Source: an uncultured delta proteobacterium
GTDB taxonomy: Bacteria > Desulfobacterota > Desulfovibrionia > Desulfovibrionales > Desulfovibrionaceae
Reading direction: 5' to 3'
DNA length: 51,423 nucleotides
Assembly: GCA_903843965.1 (NCBI GenBank)
Contig: CAIMRY010000032.1
Span: 1 to 51,423 of the forward strand
Below, piece after piece: positions 42,492-51,265 of this stretch; the stretch's first letter is position 1, and each line of letters begins with the position of its first letter. Both the position numbers and the translations under genes were made by a program. The notes beneath the pieces are model-generated. The model saw only the letters and a list, made by a program, of their open reading frames with translations. It had not been told where the DNA came from and ran no database searches.

Positions 42492-43472
42492 ATGCTAGCC
42501 ACTCCCATCATGAATGTAAAGGCACTGTTGGAGGATGGGGCAGGTGGAGAGTACCTCTCGCACCTGTTCAGCATAGAGCGCTACGCCTGGATGGCGCTCT
42601 CCTACGACATGGCGCTGGCGGTGGACATGGATGGCGCCATCCTGGAAGCCAACGCCGCCTGGGCGCGGGCCTCCGGCCATTGGCCGGAGAACCTGCGCGG
42701 CCAGTATCTGCTTGAATTCATGGACTTTGATGACCGTGAGCGCGTGCTGTCCAAATTCCAGTCGCTCATCACCAGCGACGCCGCCACCACCACCTTCGAC
42801 TTCCGCTTCCGCTGCGCCGACGGAGAGTTCAAGCGCTTCAACTGGAACATGCTCTATTCGCCGGACAACGAAATTTTTTATTGCATCGTCAAGGACCTAA
42901 GCGACGTGCACGACCTGCGGCACGCGGCCTACCACGACACCCTGACCGGCCTGCCCAACCGCCTTTTCCTGACCGACGCCCTGCCGAGACTCATCGAAGC
43001 CGCCGCTGAAAACCACCACATCCTGGCCCTGATGTTCCTCGACCTGGACGGGTTCAAGAAGGTCAACGACACCCTGGGCCACCAGGCCGGCGACGTCTTG
43101 CTGCAAACCGTGGCCGAGCGCCTGCGCCAGTGCATCTCGCGCCCGGAGAACTGCGTGCGCCTTGGCGGCGACGAGTTCGTGCTTCTGGAGACCTGGCCCT
43201 GCGACTGCCACGGGACCGAGCGCCTGGCCGAGCGCGTCATCTCCGCCGTGAACCAGTCCGTCAGCATCGACGGCAACGAGGTCCACGTGGGCGTGTCCAT
43301 CGGCGTGGCCCTGGCCCCCACCGACGCCGAATCGCCCGCCGCCCTCATGGAGCTGGCCGACCAGGCCATGTACCGCGCCAAGCGCGGCGGCAAAAACCGC
43401 TTCGTCTTCGCTGCGGAGACTGCCCAGACCTGCTCCAACGCGGATCCCCAGCCCTCCCTGGCCGAGACGTAG
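42492..43472 (+). CDS. PAS-GGDEF diguanylate cyclase
   Basis: About 326 residues, soluble. A PAS domain at about 38-140 (AVDMDGAILEANAAWARASG) is followed by a GGDEF domain at about 145-310 starting DTLTGLPNRLF, with the active-site GGDEF at 225-229. The residues five upstream read RPEN, so the RxxD inhibitory site is not intact and product inhibition may be missing. It would make cyclic di-GMP. It is divergent from the HDOD gene (69-base gap). An ATG 18 bases downstream (42510) is the alternative start; neither has a strong ribosome site. Confidence 0.85.
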   Translation: MLATPIMNVKALLEDGAGGEYLSHLFSIERYAWMALSYDMALAVDMDGAILEANAAWARASGHWPENLRGQYLLEFMDFDDRERVLSKFQSLITSDAATTTFDFRFRCADGEFKRFNWNMLYSPDNEIFYCIVKDLSDVHDLRHAAYHDTLTGLPNRLFLTDALPRLIEAAAENHHILALMFLDLDGFKKVNDTLGHQAGDVLLQTVAERLRQCISRPENCVRLGGDEFVLLETWPCDCHGTERLAERVISAVNQSVSIDGNEVHVGVSIGVALAPTDAESPAALMELADQAMYRAKRGGKNRFVFAAETAQTCSNADPQPSLAET

Positions 43473-43535
43473 ACAACCCGCACCCGCGACCTGCGGCGCA
43501 TGCCGCCGCAACCTATGGCCCCGGCGGAGAACCCC

Positions 43536-45266
43536 ATGCGCCCCCTTGCCCAGAACCCGGCCGTTCAAACCCTGGCAGTGCTGGCCACGGCCCTTGTGAC
43601 CCTGGCCCTGGCCCTGACCCTCAACTTCGCCTTCTGGTGGGTCCAGGGCCGCCCCCAGGACATCCCCGACGCCGTCAGCGCCGACAACCACCCGCGCATC
43701 AAGAGCGCCTCCTTCAGCCCATACCGCACGGGCCAAAGCCCCTTTGGCCAGCCCTTCACCCGGGCCCAGCTGGAGGAGGACATCGCCCTGGCCGCCAAGC
43801 ACTTCCAGCGCATCCGCATCTACGCCAACGGGGCCCAGTTCGCCCCGGTGCCGGAGCTGGCGCAGAAATACGGCCTCAAGGTCATCCTGGGGGCCTGGAT
43901 CGGCGCGGACCTGAAGGACAATGAGCTTGAAATCGCCGGGGCCATCAAGGCCGCCAACGACTATCCGGACACCGTGGAGCGCGTGGTGGTGGGCAACGAG
44001 GTGCTGCTGCGCCAGGAGATCACCCCGGAGCTGCTTTTGGGCTACATCCAGCGCGTCAAGGCCGCGGTGAAGCAGCCCGTGACCTACGCCGACGTCTGGG
44101 CCTACTGGCTGGAGCACCCCAAGATCGCCGCCGCAGTGGACTCCATCACCATCCACATCCTGCCCTACTGGGAAAACACGCCCACGCCGCTGGAAGGCGT
44201 GATCCCGCACATGATCCAGGCCCACGCCAGGATCGCCGCCGCCTATCCGGGCAAGCCCATCCTCATCGGCGAGATCGGCTGGCCCAGCGCCGGACGCGTG
44301 CGCAAAGACGCCGTGCCGGGCCGCGTGGCCCAGGCCCGCTTCGTGCGCGAGATCATCAACACCGCGCATGAGCGCGGCATCGACTACAACATCTTCGAAC
44401 TCTTCGACGAGCCCTGGAAGGCCCAGCAGGAGGGCACCGTGGGCGGCAACTGGGGTCTGGTGGACGGCAGCAGGCACATGAAGTTCCCGCTCACCGGCCC
44501 GGTCTCCGAAAAGCCGTACTGGTTCACCGCGTTTCTATTGTCCTCCGGCGCGGCGGGGCTGCTGTGCGCCCTGGCGCTTCTCCTGCGGCCCCCGCTGGGC
44601 CCCGTGCGCAGCAGGGCTGGCCGCACCGCTCGCAGCACTGGGCTGATCGCCCTGGCCGCCCAGGGCCTGTGCACGCTTCTGGCCGTCAGCTTCGAGCAGT
44701 CCCTGCGTCTGGCCTTCGGCGTGGAGGGCGTGCTGTCCGGCGCACTGATGACCGGCGGCGGCGCTGTTTTGTGCCTGCTGGTGTTCAGCGAGCTGGCCGA
44801 CGTGGCCAACGGCCGCAGCCCTGGCCCGGCCCCGCTGGCCCCGGTGGTGGCCCGGCTGGAGTCCCTGCGCTCGCTGCGGCTGCGGCCCCTTGGCCCGGAC
44901 CAGTCGTGGCGCTGCCTGGCCGTGGGCTGGCTGGACCTCGTTTTCGGCCTGGCCGCCCTGGCCCTCACCGTGGGCCTGATCATCGACCCGCGCTACCGCG
45001 ACTTCCGTGTGGCCCAGTTCCTGCCCGTGGCCCTGTGCATGCTTGTGCGGCTGCGGGCCGCCAGCGGACCGCCGCGCCCGGTGGGCACCCCGCGCGAGGA
45101 ATGGCTGCTGGTGGGCGTGTTTCTGCTTGGAGCGGTGTGGATTCCCGTGCAGGAGGGGCTGGTGAACCAGGCGGCCTGGGCCTGGAGCGCCCTGCTGGTC
45201 CTCCTGGCCCTGCCCTGGGGCCTGTCCATTGTCCAGCTGAGGCGCGCTGTGCGCCGCGCCAGCTAG
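43536..45266 (+). CDS. Glycoside hydrolase family 17 enzyme with C-terminal membrane domain
   Basis: About 576 residues. A signal-anchor helix (about 12-35) is followed by a GH17 barrel at about 50-330 with the acid Glu155 in VVVGNEV and the nucleophile Glu246 in IGEIGWPS, and then about seven membrane helices (335-570). GH17 cleaves or transfers beta-1,3-glucan; bacterial versions fused to or next to membrane glucan synthases remodel cyclic or linear glucans. No glucan synthase gene is adjacent. GGAGA precedes the ATG at 43536 by 5-8 bases; an in-frame ATG at 43500 is less likely. It lies 63 bases after the diguanylate cyclase, so c-di-GMP control of a polysaccharide is conceivable. Confidence 0.82.
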   Translation: MRPLAQNPAVQTLAVLATALVTLALALTLNFAFWWVQGRPQDIPDAVSADNHPRIKSASFSPYRTGQSPFGQPFTRAQLEEDIALAAKHFQRIRIYANGAQFAPVPELAQKYGLKVILGAWIGADLKDNELEIAGAIKAANDYPDTVERVVVGNEVLLRQEITPELLLGYIQRVKAAVKQPVTYADVWAYWLEHPKIAAAVDSITIHILPYWENTPTPLEGVIPHMIQAHARIAAAYPGKPILIGEIGWPSAGRVRKDAVPGRVAQARFVREIINTAHERGIDYNIFELFDEPWKAQQEGTVGGNWGLVDGSRHMKFPLTGPVSEKPYWFTAFLLSSGAAGLLCALALLLRPPLGPVRSRAGRTARSTGLIALAAQGLCTLLAVSFEQSLRLAFGVEGVLSGALMTGGGAVLCLLVFSELADVANGRSPGPAPLAPVVARLESLRSLRLRPLGPDQSWRCLAVGWLDLVFGLAALALTVGLIIDPRYRDFRVAQFLPVALCMLVRLRAASGPPRPVGTPREEWLLVGVFLLGAVWIPVQEGLVNQAAWAWSALLVLLALPWGLSIVQLRRAVRRAS

Positions 45267-45436
45267 GGTCTGTTTCCAAAAGGCAGCGGCTGATTCCTGG
45301 CGAGCGGTGCGCAGACGGGTTGTCATCCGGCAAAACACCCGCCCTGGCCGCTTTCCCGGCCCAGCCAACGGCCTCCTGGCCTGCCCATCCGTCTTTTCGA
45401 CCGCCTGTCCGCCTGTTCGACCGCCGGCCTGTCCGC

Positions 45437-46930
45437 CTACCTATCTGACCAGAGCAGGCGGCGGCCCTTGCGGGTCAACAGCCCCAGGGGCAGGCCCCGG
45501 AAATACAGCCCCACCAGCCGTCCCGTGCCGGGCAGCTCCAGGCTGCGGCCAGACAAGAGGTCCAGGATGGGCGCTGGCTCGTCCACGTCCAGGCGGTCTG
45601 CCGGGGCCAGCTCCTCCACCGGGGGCAGGAGCAGCCTGGCGCGCGGGTCCGGGCGGAAGCGCCCGGCCGAGGCCGCGCCCAGGGGCAGACCCTGCCAGCG
45701 CAGCCCAGGGCAGCGGCCCAGCAGGGCCAGGGCCTGGCGGTGCAGAAAATAGACCTTGCCGCCGAAGTCCCGAACCTCACCCAGGGGCAGGTTGCCCGGC
45801 GCAAGGGGCCCGGCCGCAGCGATGTCCCGAGCCGAGAGGACGCTCCCGCCCAGCTCCACCGAGCGCTCGTCCCGGTCGTCATCCACCTGCCCGTTCCCCT
45901 GCCCGTTCCCGGCATCGCCGCTGGCCGCACCGGCCTGCTTGACGAAGCGCGCCAGAAAGAAGCCCTGGCCGCCGCCGTCCGCCGTGCCGCTAGTTCCGCC
46001 TTTCGCGCCCGCCGCCGCGTCGTCTGCGTCGGGGTCGGCCCCCATCTCAGCGTCCCTGTCGGCTTTCGCCCCGCCCACGCGCAGCACGCCGGACAGGCCG
46101 GGCAGGGCCGGTTCGCGCCGGGTGAAGCCAGCGGGCGCGGGCAGGGGCGAAAGGGTGAGGGGCAGGGTGTCCAGCGCCCAGGCGGCCTGCTCCTCGTTTT
46201 CGCGCACGTGGGTGGTGCAGGTGGAGTACATCAGCGTGCCGCCGGGCCTGAGCAGCGCCGCCGCCTGCGCCAGCAGCAGCCGTTGCAGGCGCACCAGGGT
46301 CTCGGCCTTTTCCGGGGTCCACAGGGTCATGACCAGGGGGTTCTTGTCCGCCGTGCCCCAGCCGCTGCACGGCGGGTCGAGCAAAACGCAATCCAGGCTC
46401 CCGGGCTTCAGCGGCAGGTGCTGGGACTCGGCCCCTACAGTGGCGGTGTTGGCCGCGTTCATGCGCCGCAGGTTCTGGCGCAGGGTGGCCAGGCGCTCGC
46501 GCGAGGCCTCCGCCGCCAGCACAAAGCCCTCCCGGCCCACGGCCAGGGCCAGGATGCCGGTCTTGCCGCCGGGGCTGGCGCACATGTCCAGGCAGACATG
46601 GCCCGGCTGCGCGCCCAACAGCGCCGGGGGCAGCATGGACGAACGGTCCTGGATGTAGAGGAGCCCAAAGCTGGCGGCCAGGGATGAACCCAGGGGAAAG
46701 GGCTCGCGGGTGAGCCTGCGGGCGCTGTCCAGAAAGGGCTCGGGCTCGAAGGCGAAGCCCTGGGCCGCCAGCAGCGCCTCCACCAGGGGGGCCTGGCTGG
46801 GTCCGGTGGTGATGCGGAAGGTGCGGGCCGGCGCCGCCCTTTCGGGCCGGGCCGTTTTGCTCGGCGTGTGCGGCTTCTTCGGCGTGTGCGGCTTGGTCGT
46901 CTTGGTCGACTTGGTCATGGGCTCGGGCAT
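45437..46930 (-). CDS. RsmF/NSUN-type RNA (cytosine-5) methyltransferase
   Basis: About 497 residues. After a basic Lys/Thr/Pro-rich tail (1-30), the NSUN fold shows CLDMCASPGGKTGILA (SAM site) near 110-125, the motif IV DPPCSGWG and motif VI STCTTH cysteines that form the catalytic pair, and a C-terminal PUA-like RNA-binding region near 400-497. This is the RsmF (YebU) layout, which methylates 16S rRNA. An insertion at about 290-360, rich in Gly, Ala and Asp, separates the last core strands and looks like a flexible low-complexity linker. The start could be 46930 or 46918. It is convergent with the GH17 gene. Confidence 0.82.
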   Translation of the reverse strand: MPEPMTKSTKTTKPHTPKKPHTPSKTARPERAAPARTFRITTGPSQAPLVEALLAAQGFAFEPEPFLDSARRLTREPFPLGSSLAASFGLLYIQDRSSMLPPALLGAQPGHVCLDMCASPGGKTGILALAVGREGFVLAAEASRERLATLRQNLRRMNAANTATVGAESQHLPLKPGSLDCVLLDPPCSGWGTADKNPLVMTLWTPEKAETLVRLQRLLLAQAAALLRPGGTLMYSTCTTHVRENEEQAAWALDTLPLTLSPLPAPAGFTRREPALPGLSGVLRVGGAKADRDAEMGADPDADDAAAGAKGGTSGTADGGGQGFFLARFVKQAGAASGDAGNGQGNGQVDDDRDERSVELGGSVLSARDIAAAGPLAPGNLPLGEVRDFGGKVYFLHRQALALLGRCPGLRWQGLPLGAASAGRFRPDPRARLLLPPVEELAPADRLDVDEPAPILDLLSGRSLELPGTGRLVGLYFRGLPLGLLTRKGRRLLWSDR

Positions 46931-47133
46931 AGCCTGCGGCAGGGGGGGTTGGCAATGTCCGGGGGGGCTGCCTGCCCGGCCCGGTTGGCGGGCCCGGTGC
47001 GCCTGGGCCCAGGCCGGAAGACGCGCCAAGGTTTCTTTTGCATGCCGCAGCCGTTGGTGCTAGGAGCGTTAAGCAGAAATCGGCACCCACGCCGGAAGAG
47101 CCAACGTTTTTCCCTCGCAGAGGAGGAGCCCCA

Positions 47134-48810
47134 ATGTCGTTCAAGCGTTTATCAGCCCTGCTGCTGCTTGCGGCCCTGATCAGCCTGCCCGCGCTTGCGC
47201 TGGCCCAGGGCGCGCATACCTTTGCCGTGCTGCCCTTCAAGATCAACGGCGCCAAATACCAGTACATGAGCAAAGGCGCCCAGACCATGCTGGCCTCGCG
47301 CCTGTCCTGGCCCGGCTATTTCGAGTCCGTGCCCGCAGCCAACATCGAGCGCGCCGGAACCCGCTTCCCCACAGGCCCGGCCGACGCCCAGACCATCCTG
47401 GGCCTGGTGGACTCGGAACTCGTCATGGCCGGCAGCATCGACTTCACGGACAACCAGGCGGCCCTGACCCTGAATGTTTGGGACACCAAGGGCGGCAAAT
47501 GGACCAAGACGGCCCAGGTGCCTGTGGAGGGCCTGGTGCCCGCGCTGGAGCGCCTGAGCGTGGATGTGCGCACCGAGGTCTTCAAGCGTCCGGGCGATGA
47601 CGCCAAGACTGCGGAGCGCAAGGAACAGCGCAAGGAACAGCAGTCCAGGATCGCGATTCCGAAAAACGCCGACTTCGTGGCCGGAGACTCGGGCGAAGCC
47701 CCTGTGGGCCCGGCTGGCGGCCCGGTGATGAACCCGCAGTTCCGCTACGAGGGCGGGGCCGAGACCCCTGGCCGCTGGCAGAGCCAGAGCCTGCGCTACT
47801 CCTCGGTGGGCATGGTCGTGGCCGACTTCCAGGGCGACAAGAAGAACCGCGTGGTCATCGCCAGCGCCCACTCGCTGCACGCGTACGAATTCTTCCAGAA
47901 CACCCTGAAGCCCCTGGGCGAAATCGACCTCGGCATGCGCATCAAGATCCTGCGCTTAAGCGTCATCGACATCGACCACGACGGACGCGCCGAACTCATC
48001 GTCTCCGCCATCAACGACCCCGAGGGCAACGCCGAGCCCCGCTCCTTCGTCTTCAGGGTCATCAACGGGAAGTTCGAGCAGTTCTGCGACCCGCAGCGCC
48101 TGTACCTGACCGTGGTGCGCACCCCGCCCACCTACCAGGCCGTGGTTGTGGGCCAGCGCAAGGGCTACCACGGCCCCTTTGACGAGGCTGGCGTGAGCGA
48201 GATGACCTTCTCCAACGGCGAATTCCAGCCCGTTACCCGCCTGCGTCTGCCCAGCATCGCCAACGCCTTCAACTTCACCTACCTGCCTGAGGGCAACAGC
48301 TTCAAGCTCGTGGTGCTGAATGAATACAGCTACATGAAGGTGTACACCCCGGACCTTGAACTCCAGTACAGCCAGGAGGACGGCTACAACAGCTCCGCCG
48401 TGTTTGTCATCATCGACGAGCGCCTGCCGGGCATGGACATGGGCAACCGCGACACCGGCATCGAGTCGTACTACTACCTGCCCATGCGCATGCTGCCAGT
48501 CTCCTTTGACTCCAAGGGCAAGTATGAGCTTCTGGCGAACAAGGACATCTCTGTCGCCTCGCAGATCTTCAAGAAGTTCCGGCGCTTCTCCCAGGGCGAG
48601 TTGCATTCCGTCTTCTGGGACGGCGTGGGCATGAGCATGGCCTGGAAGACCCGGCGCATCAAGGGCACCGTGGTCGACCTGGGCCTGGACGACCTGAAGA
48701 ACGAGGGCAAGAAACAGCTCATCGTCTGCGTAAACACCTATTCCGGCGCCGTGGGCATGAGCAACGAAAAGACCGTTGTCGTGACCTACGATCTGGACTC
48801 AAACAAGTAG
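47134..48810 (+). CDS. Exported VCBS/FG-GAP-like repeat protein
   Basis: About 558 residues. A signal peptide (about 5-24, ending ALALAQ) precedes an N-terminal domain (about 26-130, opening HTFAVLPFKINGAKYQYMSKG), like the TolB/FlgO-type start, then a beta-propeller-like region at about 220-540 with VCBS/FG-GAP-type segments such as VIDIDHDGRAELIVSAIND near 272-290. Such proteins are periplasmic or outer-membrane-linked, role unknown. GAGGAG precedes the ATG at 47134; the earlier frame to 47038 is not signal-like. A perfect palindromic hairpin follows. Confidence 0.75.
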   Translation: MSFKRLSALLLLAALISLPALALAQGAHTFAVLPFKINGAKYQYMSKGAQTMLASRLSWPGYFESVPAANIERAGTRFPTGPADAQTILGLVDSELVMAGSIDFTDNQAALTLNVWDTKGGKWTKTAQVPVEGLVPALERLSVDVRTEVFKRPGDDAKTAERKEQRKEQQSRIAIPKNADFVAGDSGEAPVGPAGGPVMNPQFRYEGGAETPGRWQSQSLRYSSVGMVVADFQGDKKNRVVIASAHSLHAYEFFQNTLKPLGEIDLGMRIKILRLSVIDIDHDGRAELIVSAINDPEGNAEPRSFVFRVINGKFEQFCDPQRLYLTVVRTPPTYQAVVVGQRKGYHGPFDEAGVSEMTFSNGEFQPVTRLRLPSIANAFNFTYLPEGNSFKLVVLNEYSYMKVYTPDLELQYSQEDGYNSSAVFVIIDERLPGMDMGNRDTGIESYYYLPMRMLPVSFDSKGKYELLANKDISVASQIFKKFRRFSQGELHSVFWDGVGMSMAWKTRRIKGTVVDLGLDDLKNEGKKQLIVCVNTYSGAVGMSNEKTVVVTYDLDSNK

Positions 48811-48817
48811 CCGCTCT

Positions 48818-48849
48818 GGCGGGGGAGCGGGCGCGCCCGCTCCCCCGCC
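48818..48849 (+). terminator. 16-bp-arm perfect hairpin after the VCBS-like gene
   Basis: GGCGGGGGAGCGGGCG (48818-48833) pairs perfectly with 48834-48849, without a loop, followed by GGTTTCCC. It is GC-rich and placed like a terminator, but the T-run is weak. Confidence 0.6.
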
Positions 48850-48877
48850 GGTTTCCCCGCCGCGACCAGGCATCCCC

Positions 48878-49996
48878 ATGTCCGACTCCCCCGACCACGA
48901 CAACCACGCCGCCACCGCCCACGCCGCCCCCCCTGGCGACCACGCCGCCAGTCCCGCCGTCAGCCCGCGCCGCCAGCCCCTTGTGGTCAGCGCCGAGGAG
49001 GCGGGCCAGAAGCTGTTGCAATTCCTCACCCGCCGCATGCAGGGCGCGGTGCCCGGCTCGGCCCTGCTGCGGGCCATCCGCACGGGCCAGGTGCGCGTGG
49101 ACGGCGGCCGCAAGCAGCCCTTCTTCCGTCTGGCCGCCGGGCAGGAGGTGCGCGTGCCGCCCTTCCAGATCAGCCCCGGCCAGACCCGGCACAGCCAGGC
49201 CAATTCAGGCCAGACCAGCCCAGGCCAAAGCAGCTTGGGCCAAGGCAACCCAGGACAGCGCACAAAGCCCGCGCAGAGCATCCTGCCCCTGACCATCCTC
49301 TTCGAGGATGCGGTCCTGGTGGCCGTGGCCAAGCCCGCCGGGCTGTGCGCCCACGCAGGCACCCGCCACCCGGACTCCGTGGCCGACAGGCTCAAGGCGC
49401 TCTATACCGGGGCCCCGTTTCTGCCCGTGCTGGCCCACCGCCTGGACAAAGACACCTCGGGCATCCTGCTGGCGGCCAAGAGCTACCAGGAGCTGCGGCG
49501 GCTGGGCGAGCTCTTCGCCAGCGGCGGGGTGGCCAAGACCTACCTGGCCTGGGTGGACGGGTCCTGGCCGGGCCGCAGCGCAATACTGCTGGAGGACAGC
49601 CTGGAGCGCCTGGACCTGGCCGCCGGGGAGGTGGCCGGGCGCAAGAAGATCGTGCGGGCAGGCAGCGAGGCCGCCCGGCAGGCCCCGGCCCAGGGCCAGG
49701 CCAAGCTGGCCCGCTGCGAGGTGACGCCGCTGGTGCGCAAGCGCGCGGCCACGCTCATGCTGGTGCGCCTGCTCACGGGCCGCACCCACCAGATCCGCGT
49801 GCAGCTCTCCCTGCGCGGGCACCCGGTCATCAGCGACGCGGTCTACGGCCACAAGGTGCGCGGCGTGCCCATGCTGCTCCACGCCCTGTGCCTGCGCCTG
49901 CCGGAACGTGCCTTGTTCCTGCCGCCGCCCTGGGTCGGCCCTTTTGCCCTGCCCGCAACGCTGCTGGAACGCCTGCGCCAGGACCTCGACGCCTGA
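48878..49996 (+). CDS. RluA-family RNA pseudouridine synthase
   Basis: About 372 residues. An S4 RNA-binding domain at about 30-85, a low-complexity linker at about 95-130 built of SPGQ/NPGQ-like units, then the RluA catalytic domain with AHRLDKDTSGILL, catalytic Asp190 in HRLDKDTSG, and GRTHQIRVQ near 300. It isomerises uridines in 23S rRNA or tRNA; RluC/RluD type is likely but the exact target is not clear. The Gln/Gly/Ser-rich linker is an unusual insertion between the two domains. No obvious ribosome site lies before the ATG. Confidence 0.88.
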   Translation: MSDSPDHDNHAATAHAAPPGDHAASPAVSPRRQPLVVSAEEAGQKLLQFLTRRMQGAVPGSALLRAIRTGQVRVDGGRKQPFFRLAAGQEVRVPPFQISPGQTRHSQANSGQTSPGQSSLGQGNPGQRTKPAQSILPLTILFEDAVLVAVAKPAGLCAHAGTRHPDSVADRLKALYTGAPFLPVLAHRLDKDTSGILLAAKSYQELRRLGELFASGGVAKTYLAWVDGSWPGRSAILLEDSLERLDLAAGEVAGRKKIVRAGSEAARQAPAQGQAKLARCEVTPLVRKRAATLMLVRLLTGRTHQIRVQLSLRGHPVISDAVYGHKVRGVPMLLHALCLRLPERALFLPPPWVGPFALPATLLERLRQDLDA

Positions 49997-50176
49997 AGCA
50001 CAGAGTCTGAAGCGCATCGCCTGAACGGCGACAGCTGACCGGCGACAAACGACCACGCCTGCCATCCAACACCTGAACCCGCAGGCCTGGCCCCTTGTCG
50101 GGCTGGTCCTAATTTTGCTATCCCACGGTTCAGGAACCTTTTCCGGCAGATTCTGCCGCACACCAAGGAGAAGCCC

Positions 50177-50728
50177 ATGCGCCGCCTGATCCTGTGCCTG
50201 TTCTGCATGTTCGCCCTGGGCAGCCTCACCGGCTGCGGCACCATCTACAAGGCCGCAGTGGACGAACGCGACGTGGGCAGCTTCGTCGACGACGGCCGCA
50301 TCGAATCCTCGGTGCGCGCGCGCATCATCAACGACTCCGTGGTCAAGCTGCGCGACATGAGCGTGAACTCCTACCTGGGCACCGTGTATCTGGTGGGCGA
50401 GTTCGACAGCGACCAGGAGAAGATGCGCGCCGTGCGCCTGGCGCGCGAGGTGGACGGCGTGCGCCGCGTCACGGTCATCCCCTTCCAGAAGCGCGCCAAC
50501 CCCACCTGCGGCGCCAGCGACGACCTGGCCCTGTATGCCAGGATCAAGGAGCGGCTGGTGGAGGACACGGACGTCTGGTCCACGCAGGTGGATGTGAAGG
50601 TGGTGCAGTGCAACGTCGTGATCCTGGGCCTGGTGAAGAGCCAGCGCGACGCGGACCGCATCGTGGCCCACGCCAATGCCGTGGACGGCGTGTACACGGT
50701 GCAGAACTTCATCCGCATCATAAAGTAG
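50177..50728 (+). CDS. BON-domain lipoprotein
   Basis: About 183 residues. A lipoprotein signal ends in LTGC (Cys about 20). Two BON domains follow: about 40-108 (SVRARIINDSVVKLRDMSVNSY) and about 118-183 (ARIKERLVEDTDVWSTQVDVKVV). BON domains bind phospholipid or LPS surfaces; OsmY and DolP-type proteins use them to maintain outer-membrane integrity. AAGGAG precedes the ATG by 7 bases. It is followed after 26 bases by an NlpC/P60 lipoprotein, suggesting a shared envelope role. Confidence 0.88.
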   Translation: MRRLILCLFCMFALGSLTGCGTIYKAAVDERDVGSFVDDGRIESSVRARIINDSVVKLRDMSVNSYLGTVYLVGEFDSDQEKMRAVRLAREVDGVRRVTVIPFQKRANPTCGASDDLALYARIKERLVEDTDVWSTQVDVKVVQCNVVILGLVKSQRDADRIVAHANAVDGVYTVQNFIRIIK

Positions 50729-50754
50729 CGCCCAGGCCCGCCGATACGATAGTC

Positions 50755-51264
50755 ATGAACAGCGCGCACCGCCATACGCCGACCCTGGCCCTGCTGGCCC
50801 TGCTGCTTTTTGCGGCGACGCTGGGCGGGTGCGCCCCGGCGCACATCGGGCCGGAGCCGCTGCCGGGCTACAGCCAGGGCGGACGCAGCCCGGTGGTGGC
50901 GGCCGCGCGTTCGCTCAACGGCGCGCCCTACAAGTGGGGCGGGGACTCGCCCCAGACCGGCTTCGACTGCTCCGGGCTGACCTGGTGGGCCTACCGCCAG
51001 GTGGGCGTGGACCTGCCGCGCGTGTCCACCGACCAATACGAGGCCGGGCAGCCGGTGAGCCGCCGCGACATCCGCCCCGGCGACCTGGTGTTCTTCCGCC
51101 TGCCCGGCAAGCCCTCGTTCATGCATGTGGGCATCGCCACGGAGCGCGGCACCTTCATCCACAGCCCCAGCTCCGGCGGGCGCGTGCGCGAGGAGGCCCT
51201 GGACGCCCCCTACTGGCGCGAGCACTTCATCGGCGCCCGGCGCATCTTGAAGACCAGCGGCTAG
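50755..51264 (+). CDS. NlpC/P60-family lipoprotein, peptidoglycan endopeptidase
   Basis: About 169 residues. A lipoprotein signal with lipobox LGGC (Cys about 26) and an NlpC/P60 domain with Cys72 (GFDCSG) and His124 (MHVGIA) as catalytic pair. It is shorter than the paralog at 35943 but shares the KWGG-DSPQTGFDCSG layout. The stop codon TAG at 51262-51264 is part of the CTAG target of the IS481-type element that starts at 51266, so the protein is complete but its downstream region is replaced by the insertion. It probably forms one transcript with the BON gene (26-base gap). Confidence 0.85.
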   Translation: MNSAHRHTPTLALLALLLFAATLGGCAPAHIGPEPLPGYSQGGRSPVVAAARSLNGAPYKWGGDSPQTGFDCSGLTWWAYRQVGVDLPRVSTDQYEAGQPVSRRDIRPGDLVFFRLPGKPSFMHVGIATERGTFIHSPSSGGRVREEALDAPYWREHFIGARRILKTSG

Positions 51265-51265
51265 G

